The notes under the pieces: generated by a model
What the model was told of the DNA's origin: nothing
The model's input: the letters and a program-made list of their open reading frames with translations, nothing else
Database searches by the model: none
Made by a program: the position numbers and the translations under genes
Assembly: GCF_900128445.1 (NCBI RefSeq)
Contig: NZ_LT671417.1
Location: 2,367,201-2,431,200, forward strand
Source of the DNA: Thermophilibacter provencensis
GTDB lineage: Bacteria > Actinomycetota > Coriobacteriia > Coriobacteriales > Atopobiaceae
DNA length: 64,000 nt
Reading direction: 5' to 3'
Part shown: one piece after another, positions 17,244-25,490 of the stretch
How positions within the stretch are numbered: position 1 is the first letter of the stretch
How the letters are laid out: every line of letters begins with the position of its first letter

Positions 17244-17294
17244 GGGACCGGGCACGCCGAGTCGCCTGCGTGCCCGCTCCTGGGAGGGTGACTC
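17244..17294 (-). ncRNA. Structured leader upstream of the small membrane protein
   Basis: GGGCACGC and GCGTGCCC form an inner stem, extended by CTCCCAGGAGC and GGTCCCTGGGGGAG into a long imperfect hairpin of about 50 bases. It lies 35 bases before the small gene. A palindrome CCAATCGATTGG at 17321-17332 is further upstream. It resembles no riboswitch that I know; it may be a terminator of unseen minus-strand transcription or a regulatory leader. Confidence 0.3.
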
Positions 17295-17402
17295 CATTCT
17301 TGCAGCTCAGAAGGACGGGACCAATCGATTGGACTTACTGTCGGGTGACGCTTTGGTAAGATTCGCGCCGCGCCTCGCCATGCGGCGGCGCGTGGGCGGG
17401 AC

Positions 17403-18185
17403 CTAGCTCCGCAGCTCGGAGAGGGCCACGCGCACGGCCTCGTCCTCGTCGTCGGTCACCTGGACGAGGTCGGGGTCGAGGGGCGAGATGTTTCCCGCCT
17501 CGCGGACGGTCCCCTCGAGCCAGTCCATGAGGCCGCCCCAGTACTCGGAGCCGAAGAGCACCACGGGGACGCGCGCCACCTTGTGCGTCTGGACGAGGGT
17601 GAGCAGCTCGAAGGCCTCGTCGAGCGTGCCGAAGCCGCCCGGGAAGACGATCGCCCCGCCCGAGTACTTGACGAACATCGTCTTGCGGACGAAGAAGTAG
17701 CGGAAGGTCATGCCCAGGTTGACCCACTTGTTGATGCCCTGCTCGTGCGGGAGCTCGATTCCCAGGCCCACGGACTTGCCGCCGGCCCTGGCCGCCCCGC
17801 TGTTGGCGGCCTCCATGATGCCCGGGCCGCCGCCGGTGATCACGGCCACGCCCGCCTCGGCGAGCTTTCTGCCCACGTGGCGCGCGGCGCGATACATCGG
17901 GTCGGTGCGCGGCGTGCGCGCCGAGCCAAAGACGGTCACGGCGGGGCCCAGCTCCGCGAGCGCGCCGAAGCCGTCAACGAACTCCGCCTGGATGCGCAGC
18001 ACGCGCCACGGGTCCATGTGCAGCCAGTCCGTGGAGCCCTCCGGGGCGAGGAGGTTGCCGGTGGTCGTGTCGGCGGGGATCATGGGGCCGCGCATGATCA
18101 CGGGGCCGCGGTGGTAGGTCTGCCCGAGGGGCTCCTCGGGGGTGGGCGCGGAGACGTGGCCCGCGGGGTTCTTCTCGTCTGTCAT
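17403..18185 (-). CDS. LOG family protein (TIGR00730-type Rossmann fold)
   Basis: A 260-residue LOG-family protein. The diagnostic motifs are ITGGGPGIMEAANSGAARAGG near the middle and FPGGFGTLDEAFELLT (PGGxGTxxE). Characterised members are nucleotide 5'-monophosphate phosphoribohydrolases that release a base from AMP or a cytokinin nucleotide; many bacterial homologues remain unassigned. It has a 75-residue N-terminal extension compared with the shortest LOG proteins, like the larger group found in actinobacteria. ATG at 18185 follows AAGGAG. It lies downstream of the feoAB fusion gene but is separated by a long palindrome, so it is probably independently expressed. Confidence 0.8.
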   Translation of the reverse strand: MTDEKNPAGHVSAPTPEEPLGQTYHRGPVIMRGPMIPADTTTGNLLAPEGSTDWLHMDPWRVLRIQAEFVDGFGALAELGPAVTVFGSARTPRTDPMYRAARHVGRKLAEAGVAVITGGGPGIMEAANSGAARAGGKSVGLGIELPHEQGINKWVNLGMTFRYFFVRKTMFVKYSGGAIVFPGGFGTLDEAFELLTLVQTHKVARVPVVLFGSEYWGGLMDWLEGTVREAGNISPLDPDLVQVTDDEDEAVRVALSELRS

Positions 18186-18319
18186 CTCTGCTCCTTGTCG
18201 TTGGGATGACCACGCTACGCCGCGCGCGTCAGAAGCGCGTAAGCGGCGCCATAGCATTTGTGTACCCATTCGCCGCCGCGCGAGCCCGTCACCGTGCGCT
18301 GCCGGGCGCGACGTCACGG

Positions 18320-18386
18320 CAATGTACAGAAGTTCGGCCCCACCGACGCCCGGAGGCGCCACGTGGGGCCGAACTTCTGTACATTG
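18320..18386. repeat. 23-bp perfect inverted repeat after feoAB
   Basis: Perfect 23-base arms, 18320-18342 (starting CAATGTACAGAAGTTCGGC) and 18364-18386, enclose 21 bases. It lies between the feoAB stop codon (18453) and the LOG gene start on the same strand, so transcript termination is plausible although no U-run follows. Confidence 0.65.
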
Positions 18387-18452
18387 CGGAACGGGGACAG
18401 AACGGGGCGGGGCGGCGCGGGCCGAAAGCGGCGCGGGGCGCGGGACGGGGCG

Positions 18453-20807
18453 CTACGCCAGGCCGAGCGCCGTCCCCGCCAGGCGCACCACCAGCGCCAC
18501 GACCCACGCGACGCCGCACTGCATGGCGACGACGGCCCACATCATCTTTGTCCCCAGCTCGGCCCTCACCGCGGACACCGCGGCCACGCATGGCGTGTAA
18601 AGCAGCGTGAACGTGAGGAACGCGAAGGCGGTGAGCGGCGAGAAGAGCTCGGGCAGCGCCGCCGTGGACCCGCCCATGAGGACGGTCAGCGTGGCCACGA
18701 CGTTCTCCTTGGCGCCGAAGCCGGCCGCCAGGGCCGCCGCCGCGCGCCAGTTGCCAAAGCCGAGCGGCGCGAAGAGCGGGGCCAGCAGCGCGCCGAGCGC
18801 CGCGAGCATGCTCTGCGACTGGTCGGACACCACGTTGAGGCGCACGTCGAAGGTCTGCAGGAACCAGATCACCACGCTCGCCACGAAGATGATCGTGAAC
18901 GCCTTGGTGGCAAAGCCCTTGGCCTTGTCCCAGGCCAGGCGCGCCACGGTGCGCGGGGCGGGCATGCGGTAGTTGGGAAGCTCCATCACAAAGGGCACCG
19001 GGTCGCCCTTGAAGGCCGTCCCCTTGAGCACGAGCGCCACGAGAATGCCCACCACGATGCCCATGAGGTAGAGGGCGATCGTCACGAGCGGCGCGCACTC
19101 CGGGAAGAACGCGGCCGAGAAGAGCGCGTAGACCGGCACCTTGGCCGAGCAGCTCATGAACGGCGTGAGCATGACCGTCATCTTGCGGTCGTGCTCGGAG
19201 GGCAGGGTGCGCGTGGCCATGATGGCGGGCACCGAGCAGCCAAAGCCGATGAGCATCGGCACGAAGCTGCGCCCGGAGAGCCCCAGGCGCCGCAGCAGCT
19301 TGTCCATCACGAAGGCCACGCGCGCCATGTAGCCGGAGTCCTCGAGAATCGAGAGCAGGATGAAGAGCACCACGATGATCGGGAGGAAGGAGAGAACCGA
19401 GCCCACGCCTGCAAAGACGCCGTCGATCACGAGGCTGTGCACCACGGGGTTGAGGCCAAATGCCGTGAGCGCGGCGTCGACCTGCGCCGTCACCCAGTCA
19501 ATGCCTGCGGCGAGAAGGTCGGAGAGCCGCTGGCCGATGACGTCGAAGGTGAGCCAGAAGACGAGCGCCATGATCCCGACGAACACGGGGATGGCCGTGT
19601 ACTTGCCCGTGAGGATGCGGTCGGCCGCCACCGAGCGCGCATGCTCGCGGCTCTCGCGCGGCTTGACCACGCACTCGGCGCAGACGCCCTCGATGAACGA
19701 GAAGCGCATGTCGGCAAGCGCCGCCATGCGGTCGCGGCCGGACTCGCCCTCCATCTGGCTGATGATGTGCTCGACGGCGTCGAGCTCGTTCTGGTCCAGC
19801 CCCAGGGCGCGCATCACGAGCTGGTCGCCCTCGATGAGCTTGGTCGCCGCAAAGCGCACGGGAAGGTTGGCCGCGGCGGCGTGGTCCTCGATGATGTGGC
19901 AGATGCCGTGTATGCAGCGGTGCAGGGCGCCGTGGTCCGGGCCGTCCGCCGCGCAGAAGTCCACGCGGCCCGGGTGCTCGCGGAAGCGCGCCACGTGCAG
20001 CACGTGCTCCACGAGCTCGGAGATGCCCTCCTCGCGCGCCGCGGAGATGGGGACCACGGGGATGCCGAGCGCCGCCTCCAGGCGGTTCACGCTCACCGTG
20101 CCGCCGTTGGCCGTGAGCTCGTCCATCATGTTGAGGGCGAGCACCATCGGCCGGTCGAGCTCCATGAGCTGGAGCGTGAGGTAGAGGTTGCGCTCGATGT
20201 TGGTGGCGTCAACGATGTCGATGATCGCGTCCGGGCCGTCCTCGAGGATGAAGCGACGGCTCACCACCTCCTCGCTCGTGTACGGGCTGAGCGAGTAGAT
20301 GCCGGGCAGGTCCGTGACCGTGGCCTCGGGATGGCCCTTGACCTGCCCGTCCTTGCGGTCCACGGTGACGCCGGGGAAGTTTCCCACGTGCTGGTTGGAG
20401 CCCGTGAGCGCGTTGAAGAGCGTGGTCTTGCCACAGTTCTGGTTGCCGGCCAGGGCCAGCTTGAGCGGGCGCCCCTCGGGGATTGCCTTGCCGGCCGCGC
20501 GCGGCGCGTACCTCTCGCCAATGGCGGGGTGAACGGCCGCCTCCAGGCGCTCGCGGCCGCGCGGGGCGTCGTGCATGTCGTGCACCTGCGTGAGCGCGAT
20601 GTGCGCGGCGTCGTCCCGGCGAAGCGTGAGCTCGTAGCCGCGCAGGCGAATCTCGAGCGGGTCCCCCATGGGGGCGCGCTTCATGAGCGTGACCTCCACG
20701 CCCGGCGTGAGGCCCATGTCCAGGATGTGCTGGCGCAGCGACGGCTCGTCACAGTCCACCGACGCCACCACGGCATCCTTGCCAATCTCCAGCTCATCAA
20801 GGTTCAT
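18453..20807 (-). CDS. feoB: FeoA-FeoB fusion ferrous iron transporter
   Basis: A 784-residue protein that joins FeoA (residues 1-75, SH3-like; MGLTPGVEVTLMKRAPMGDPLEIRLRGYELTLR spread over 31-63) to FeoB. The FeoB G domain starts with the P-loop GNQNCGKT (121-128), followed by NFPGVTVDR, DLPGIYSLSPYT and NMMDELT (G2-G4). The membrane part carries the two Gate motifs (LPIIVVLF...LEDSGYMAR and the second C-terminal half). FeoB imports Fe(II). The region between the first and second membrane segments has the usual short length, unlike the second FeoB in this window. ATG at 20807 follows GGGAG; the frame extends further upstream but through a repeat element. No DtxR-like box was evident here. 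Confidence 0.88.
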   Translation of the reverse strand: MNLDELEIGKDAVVASVDCDEPSLRQHILDMGLTPGVEVTLMKRAPMGDPLEIRLRGYELTLRRDDAAHIALTQVHDMHDAPRGRERLEAAVHPAIGERYAPRAAGKAIPEGRPLKLALAGNQNCGKTTLFNALTGSNQHVGNFPGVTVDRKDGQVKGHPEATVTDLPGIYSLSPYTSEEVVSRRFILEDGPDAIIDIVDATNIERNLYLTLQLMELDRPMVLALNMMDELTANGGTVSVNRLEAALGIPVVPISAAREEGISELVEHVLHVARFREHPGRVDFCAADGPDHGALHRCIHGICHIIEDHAAAANLPVRFAATKLIEGDQLVMRALGLDQNELDAVEHIISQMEGESGRDRMAALADMRFSFIEGVCAECVVKPRESREHARSVAADRILTGKYTAIPVFVGIMALVFWLTFDVIGQRLSDLLAAGIDWVTAQVDAALTAFGLNPVVHSLVIDGVFAGVGSVLSFLPIIVVLFILLSILEDSGYMARVAFVMDKLLRRLGLSGRSFVPMLIGFGCSVPAIMATRTLPSEHDRKMTVMLTPFMSCSAKVPVYALFSAAFFPECAPLVTIALYLMGIVVGILVALVLKGTAFKGDPVPFVMELPNYRMPAPRTVARLAWDKAKGFATKAFTIIFVASVVIWFLQTFDVRLNVVSDQSQSMLAALGALLAPLFAPLGFGNWRAAAALAAGFGAKENVVATLTVLMGGSTAALPELFSPLTAFAFLTFTLLYTPCVAAVSAVRAELGTKMMWAVVAMQCGVAWVVALVVRLAGTALGLA

Positions 20808-20879
20808 GCGCGCTTCTCCCCTCGCAGCTCCACTCGCACGCCATTGTAGCGTTTGCGCCCGCCCCGGCGCGGCCCCTTC

Positions 20880-21012
20880 GCGCTTGCTCGTGCTAACTCG
20901 GCAGGAGCTCTGGGAGCAGCGCAAATCATCATGCCTCTGAGCTGCGCAAACGCTGCCAGCCTTGTTTTGGGGGATGAAAAATGCGCAACGCTTGCGCGCG
21001 CAAACTCGACGG
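20880..21012. repeat. Diverged element with TTGC-CG-GC palindromic ends
   Basis: CGCTTGCTCGTGCTAACTCG at the left and CGCTTGCGCGCGCAAACTCG at the right bracket about 90 bases that include GCGCAAATCATCATGCC. Compared with the element at 1067-1184 it shares end palindromes and a GCAAAT-TCAT interior. The region 20808-21091 contains no gene. Confidence 0.35.
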
Positions 21013-21091
21013 AGGCCCGCGCCCCATGGCCTAGAATGGCGAGAAGGGCCGAGAAGGACGCGCGCCCGCGGCGCCAAGGGAGGGGAAGCCC

Positions 21092-22030
21092 ATGAACGTG
21101 CTCGTGCTGCTGCCCGTGGATGACGCCCAGCGCGCCCGGCTCGAGGCCGCCGCGCCCGGGGCGCGCTTCTCCTATGCCACGACGCCCGACGCCCCTGCGG
21201 ACGCCGTCGGGCGGGCGGACGTCATCGTGGGCAACCTCCCGCCCGAGCGGCTCGGCGAGGCGAGGAGCCTGCGCCTGCTGCAGCTCAACTCCGCCGGGTT
21301 CGACAACTACGTCGCCGCAGGGACGCTGCCCGATGGGGCGATGCTCGCCTCGGCCTCGGGCGCCTACGGCCAGGCCGTCTCCGAGCACATGCTCGCGATG
21401 CTGCTCTCGCTGATGAAGCGCCTCCCCGCCTACCGCGACGACCAGCGCGCGCACCGCTGGGCGGACGAGGGCGTGGTGACCTCGCTTCGCGACGCGCGGG
21501 TGCTCGTGCTCGGAACGGGCGACATCGGGACGCACTTCGCCTCGCTCTGCGCGGCGCTCGGGGCGCGCGCCACGGGCGTTCGGCGCTCGGCGCGGCCGGC
21601 CGAGCCGCCCTTCGAGGCCGTGTCCCCGATGGCGGGCCTCCCGGAGCTCCTGCCCCAGGCGGACGTGGTCGCGTCGTTCCTGCCGAGCACGCCCGAGACG
21701 AGAGGGCTCGCCGACGCTCGGTTCTTCTCGGCGATGCGGCGTGGGTCGTACTTCGTCAACGGCGGGCGCGGGGACCTCGTGGTGACGGACGACTTGGTCG
21801 CGGCGCTCGAGGCGGGCCATCTTGCCGGGGCGGCGCTCGACGTCACGGACCCGGAGCCGCTGCCCGCCGGCCACCCGCTCTGGGACGTGCCCGGCGCGCT
21901 CGTGACGCCGCACGTCTCGGGCTGGTACCACCTGCCCGTCACGCTGGACAACATCGTGGGGATCGCTGCGGAGAACCTGGGGCGGCTCGCGCGCGGCGAG
22001 CGGCCGCGCAACCTCGTTGAGCTGGTCTAG
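21092..22030 (+). CDS. D-2-hydroxyacid dehydrogenase family protein
   Basis: A 312-residue NAD(P)-dependent D-isomer-specific 2-hydroxyacid dehydrogenase. The nucleotide fold begins RVLVLGTGDIGTHFASLCAALGA. Catalytic Arg, Glu and His are visible in NGGRGDLVV, TDPEPLPAGHPLWD and VTPHVSGWYHLP. The N-terminal substrate half is short and ends RLLQLNSAGFDNY. Such enzymes reduce 2-ketoacids to D-hydroxyacids; the exact substrate cannot be read from sequence. ATG at 21092 follows GGGAGGGGAAG. It converges with the DegV gene, leaving only 12 bases between the stop codons. Confidence 0.83.
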   Translation: MNVLVLLPVDDAQRARLEAAAPGARFSYATTPDAPADAVGRADVIVGNLPPERLGEARSLRLLQLNSAGFDNYVAAGTLPDGAMLASASGAYGQAVSEHMLAMLLSLMKRLPAYRDDQRAHRWADEGVVTSLRDARVLVLGTGDIGTHFASLCAALGARATGVRRSARPAEPPFEAVSPMAGLPELLPQADVVASFLPSTPETRGLADARFFSAMRRGSYFVNGGRGDLVVTDDLVAALEAGHLAGAALDVTDPEPLPAGHPLWDVPGALVTPHVSGWYHLPVTLDNIVGIAAENLGRLARGERPRNLVELV

Positions 22031-22042
22031 GGCCCGCCGGGG

Positions 22043-22903
22043 CTATGCCCGCGCCCTCACGGCAAACGCCACGCCGAGCGCGCCGGGGCCGCAGTGCGAC
22101 GTGATGACGTCCCCGGTCTCGTACCACTCCACCTCGGCGAAGCCCAGCTCGCGCACATGCTCGCTCACGAGCTCGCGCACCTGGTCGGGGAGGCCCGGCG
22201 ACTTCACGAAGACGATGCGCGCGGGGTCGAAGTCCTCGCGCAGCGCGAGGTAGTCGACGAGGCGGACGGATGCCGCCGCCATCGAGCCGCGCAGCTTCTT
22301 GGTGGCCACGAGCCTGCCCTCGAGCAGCTCGACGACGGGCTTGATCTTGAGGAGGGTGGCGCCCAGGAACGCCACGTTGGAGAGGCGGCCGCCGGCGCGC
22401 AGGTAGCCGAGGTCGCCGGGAAGAAACGCCATGCGCACGCGCGCGGAGAGGTCCTCGACGTAGGCGCGCGCCTCGTCGACGCCCGCCTCGGGGTGCTCGC
22501 GCACCCAGCGGGCCGTCTCGCGCACCACGAGGCCCTGGCCGATGGTCACGTGGCGGGTGTCGACGGCGGTCACGTAGTCGCGCGTCTCGGCCGCCGCGAG
22601 GGCGGACTCGAGGGAGCAGGTCGTGACGGCCGAGTAGGCGATGTGCAGGATCTGCGCGTCGGGGCGCTCGTCGTGGATGCGGTCGAAGGCCACCTCGAAG
22701 TCATGCGGGGTGCAGCCGCTCGTCTTGGGGAGCACGCCGAGCTGGCGGCACTGCTCGAGCATCTCGGCCGGGGAGATCTCCCCGTCGTCGATGGTCCGGC
22801 TCCCCACGGTGACGTGCATGGGAACGAGCACGACCCCCAGCTCGGCCGCCTCGGCGGCGGGGACGTCGCAGCCCGTCTCGGCGGTGATGACGATGTGTGC
22901 CAT
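22043..22903 (-). CDS. DegV family fatty-acid-binding protein
   Basis: A 286-residue DegV protein. Proteins of this family bind fatty acids and in Firmicutes present exogenous fatty acids to the FakA kinase as FakB. The typical elements are the N-terminal VITAETGCDVP, the TSGCTPHDFEVAF loop, LGYLRAGGRLSNVAFLGATLLKIKP and the C-terminal GPGALGVAFAV. The family TSxPS motif reads TSGCT here, a modest departure. ATG at 22903 has GGGAG upstream; an earlier in-frame ATG at 22936 has no binding site. No fakA gene is in the window. Confidence 0.85.
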   Translation of the reverse strand: MAHIVITAETGCDVPAAEAAELGVVLVPMHVTVGSRTIDDGEISPAEMLEQCRQLGVLPKTSGCTPHDFEVAFDRIHDERPDAQILHIAYSAVTTCSLESALAAAETRDYVTAVDTRHVTIGQGLVVRETARWVREHPEAGVDEARAYVEDLSARVRMAFLPGDLGYLRAGGRLSNVAFLGATLLKIKPVVELLEGRLVATKKLRGSMAAASVRLVDYLALREDFDPARIVFVKSPGLPDQVRELVSEHVRELGFAEVEWYETGDVITSHCGPGALGVAFAVRARA

Positions 22904-23017
22904 GGCAAGCTCCCATCTCGGCGCAGTGGTATGCACATTTTAGTCGTTTTGGCACGCCGGGGCCACGGGCGGCGAAAACCCACCCAGGCCCGCAGTTTTC
23001 CGCAGGCGCGACACAAC

Positions 23018-23030
23018 TCTGGCATCAAAA
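23018..23030. repeat. TCTGGCATCAAAA loop motif, copy 1
   Basis: The 13-mer lies between CACA and TGTG half-arms with GTTTTC and GAGAAC further out, so it forms the loop of a weak hairpin before the dxs-like gene. The same 13-mer is the loop of a different hairpin at 61547-61589. Confidence 0.45.
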
Positions 23031-23083
23031 TGTGAGAACCTAGAAATCTCTGGCACGGTCGAACGCGGATGGGAGGGGGTATC

Positions 23084-24841
23084 ATGTATCTTGAGCGCAT
23101 CGACTCCCCCGAGGACCTGCGCGCCCTGCCCGCAGAGGCGCTCGGCCCCCTCTGCGACGAGATTCGCTCCGCCATCCTGAAGAGCTCCGCGGTCGTGGGC
23201 GGGCACGTGGGACCGAACCTCTCGGTCGTCGAGCTCACCGTGGCGCTGCACCGCGTCTTTGAGAGCCCGCGCGACAAGATCGTCTTCGACGTCTCGCACC
23301 AGACCTACCCGCACAAGATGCTCACCGGCCGCGCCGCCGCGTTTCTTGACCCGGCCCACTACGAGGACGTCTCGGGCTTCTCGAGCCCCGGGGAGTCCGA
23401 GCATGACCTGTTTGCGATGGGGCACACCTCGACCTCGGTGAGCCTCGCCTGCGGCCTCGCCGCTGCGCGCGAGCTTGCCGGCGAGAAGTACGCGGTGGTG
23501 GCAGTCATCGGCGACGGCGCGCTCTCCGGCGGACTCGCCTTCGAGGGGCTCGACAACGCCGCCTCCCTCACGAGCGGCCTCATCATCGTCGTGAACGACA
23601 ACGAGTGGTCGATCGCGCCCAACCACGGCGGCATCTACGGGGCGCTCGCGGAGCTGCGCGCCACGGGCGGCGCCTCGCCGCGCAACCCCTTCACCGCGCT
23701 CGGGCTGGACTACCGCTACCTTGAGGACGGCCACGACGAGCGGGCGCTCGAGAAGGCGCTCGCCGAGCTCGCGGGCGTCGACCACCCCGTCGTGCTGCAC
23801 GTCCACACCGAGAAGGGCCACGGCTACGCCCCCGCCCTCGAGGACCCCGAGGGGTGGCATCACGCCGCGCCGTTCGACCTCTCCTCCGGCTCTCCGCTGA
23901 GCCAGGGCGGTGGCCCGGACTACGCCCAGATCACGGCCTCCTTCCTCACGGAGCGCATGGCGGGCGACCCGGGCTTCGTTGCCGTGAGCGCGGCGACCCC
24001 CTACATCATGGGCTTCACGCCCGAGCTGCGCGCCCGGGCAGGCCGTCAGTTCGTGGACGTGGGCATTGCCGAGGAGCATGCCGTGACGTACGTGACGGGG
24101 CTCGCCCGCGCTGGCGCCACCCCCGTGCTCGGAATCTACTCGACCTTCCTGCAGCGTGCCTATGACGAGCTGTGGCACGACCTCTGCCTCAACGCGGCGC
24201 GCGCCGTCATCCTCGTCTTCGGCGCGTCGGCCTATGGCACCACGGACGCCACGCACCTCGGCTTCTTCGACATCCCCATGCTCGGCGCCATGCCGGGCCT
24301 GCCCTATCTCGCGCCCACCTGCCCCGAGGAGTACCTCGACATGCTCGCATGGGCGCTCGACCGCGCGGAGGGCCCCGTCGCCATCCGCGTCCCGGTTGCG
24401 GGCGCGGCGTCGCGCCCGGACTTCTCGCGCCCCGCGGGGGGCTACGCGCGCGGGGCCGAGGTCGTGCGGAGGGGCTCGCGCGTCGCGCTGCTCGCCCTCG
24501 GAGACCTCTTCCCCCTCGGCGAGCAGGTCGCCGACAAGCTCGCGGCATGCGGCATAGACGCCACCCTCGTCAACCCCCGCCTCGCCACGACGGTCGACGA
24601 GGACCTGCTGGGGCGGCTCGCGGCCGGCCACGACGCCATCGTCACAATCGAGGACGGCGTCCTCGACGGGGGCTTTGGCGAGCGCGTGGCACGCGCCCTC
24701 TCCTGCGACGACGTGCGCGTGCGCTGCTACGGGCTGCCGCGCGCCTTTGCGGACCGCTACGACCCCTCCGCGCTCCTCGAGAGCTGCGGGATGACCGCAG
24801 AGGGCATCGTCGCGGACGTGCGCGTCCTTCTCGGCGCGTAG
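23084..24841 (+). CDS. dxs: 1-deoxy-D-xylulose-5-phosphate synthase
   Basis: A 585-residue thiamine diphosphate enzyme that joins pyruvate and glyceraldehyde 3-phosphate, the first step of the MEP isoprenoid pathway. Visible parts: N-terminal domain with VGGHVGPNLSVVELTVALH, TPP-binding signature VIGDGALSGGLAFEGLDN and NDNEWSIAPN; middle domain FVDVGIAEEHAVTYVTGLARAG with the catalytic Glu; C-terminal transketolase domain from about 465. It is about 35 residues shorter than the common 620-residue enzyme, like the short DXS found in some Gram-positives. ATG at 23084 follows GGGAGGGGG. It converges with the Crp-like gene. A transketolase-like side activity is possible. Confidence 0.83.
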   Translation: MYLERIDSPEDLRALPAEALGPLCDEIRSAILKSSAVVGGHVGPNLSVVELTVALHRVFESPRDKIVFDVSHQTYPHKMLTGRAAAFLDPAHYEDVSGFSSPGESEHDLFAMGHTSTSVSLACGLAAARELAGEKYAVVAVIGDGALSGGLAFEGLDNAASLTSGLIIVVNDNEWSIAPNHGGIYGALAELRATGGASPRNPFTALGLDYRYLEDGHDERALEKALAELAGVDHPVVLHVHTEKGHGYAPALEDPEGWHHAAPFDLSSGSPLSQGGGPDYAQITASFLTERMAGDPGFVAVSAATPYIMGFTPELRARAGRQFVDVGIAEEHAVTYVTGLARAGATPVLGIYSTFLQRAYDELWHDLCLNAARAVILVFGASAYGTTDATHLGFFDIPMLGAMPGLPYLAPTCPEEYLDMLAWALDRAEGPVAIRVPVAGAASRPDFSRPAGGYARGAEVVRRGSRVALLALGDLFPLGEQVADKLAACGIDATLVNPRLATTVDEDLLGRLAAGHDAIVTIEDGVLDGGFGERVARALSCDDVRVRCYGLPRAFADRYDPSALLESCGMTAEGIVADVRVLLGA

Positions 24842-24861
24842 ACGCCTCCCGGCGCCCTCCC

Positions 24862-25446
24862 CTACTGGACCACGCCCTCGTTTCTCAGCTCCGTGCGCAG
24901 GCGCGAGAGCGTCACCGGCGTCATGCCGAGCAGCGACGCCACGTAGCGGTTGGGGACCTTGCCCACGACGCCCGGATAGCGCCTGAGGAACCACAGGTAG
25001 CGGTCGCGAGAGCGGAGCTGCGACACCACCCGGCGCGTCTCCCAGTGCATGTGCCACGCCTCGCTGACGATGCGGATGAACAGGTGGTTTGCCGGCAGGC
25101 TGGTCTCGAGGAGCCCCTTTATGAGGGCGATGCCCAGATATACCACCTCGCCGTCCGAGAGCATCTCGACGGTCGAGGACGAGGGCCCCTCGAGCTCCAC
25201 GCTCGGCACGAGCACGGAGCCCGGCATGAACAGGATGCAGTCGGTGATGTCGTGGCCGTCCGCGTCCACAGAGAAGCTTCTCACGATGCCCTTGACGAGA
25301 AACCCGACCTCGGTCTGCGGCTCCCCGGAGCGGACCACGGAATCTCCCTTGAAGAGCTCGCGGTGCCTCGCGTTATGTGACAGGACGTCGAGAAGCTCCT
25401 CGTCGCTCACCTTGACGACGTCCCTGAAAAAGGCTCGGAAATCCAT
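24862..25446 (-). CDS. Crp/Fnr family transcriptional regulator
   Basis: A 194-residue protein with an N-terminal cyclic-nucleotide-binding-type beta-roll (about 25-115, LFKGDSVVRSGEPQTEVGFLVKGIVRSFSVD) and a C-terminal helix-turn-helix (PNRYVASLLGMTPVTLSRLRTELRNEG). The beta-roll lacks the phosphate-binding cassette of true cAMP receptors and there is no N-terminal Cys cluster for an FNR iron-sulfur centre, so the ligand is unknown. GGAGGAGG precedes ATG 25446. The family often controls anaerobic or stress genes; no target is evident nearby. Confidence 0.8.
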   Translation of the reverse strand: MDFRAFFRDVVKVSDEELLDVLSHNARHRELFKGDSVVRSGEPQTEVGFLVKGIVRSFSVDADGHDITDCILFMPGSVLVPSVELEGPSSSTVEMLSDGEVVYLGIALIKGLLETSLPANHLFIRIVSEAWHMHWETRRVVSQLRSRDRYLWFLRRYPGVVGKVPNRYVASLLGMTPVTLSRLRTELRNEGVVQ

Positions 25447-25490
25447 CCCCTGACCTCCTCCTCCCCAGGTTGAGGCTAAGAACGTCTAGT

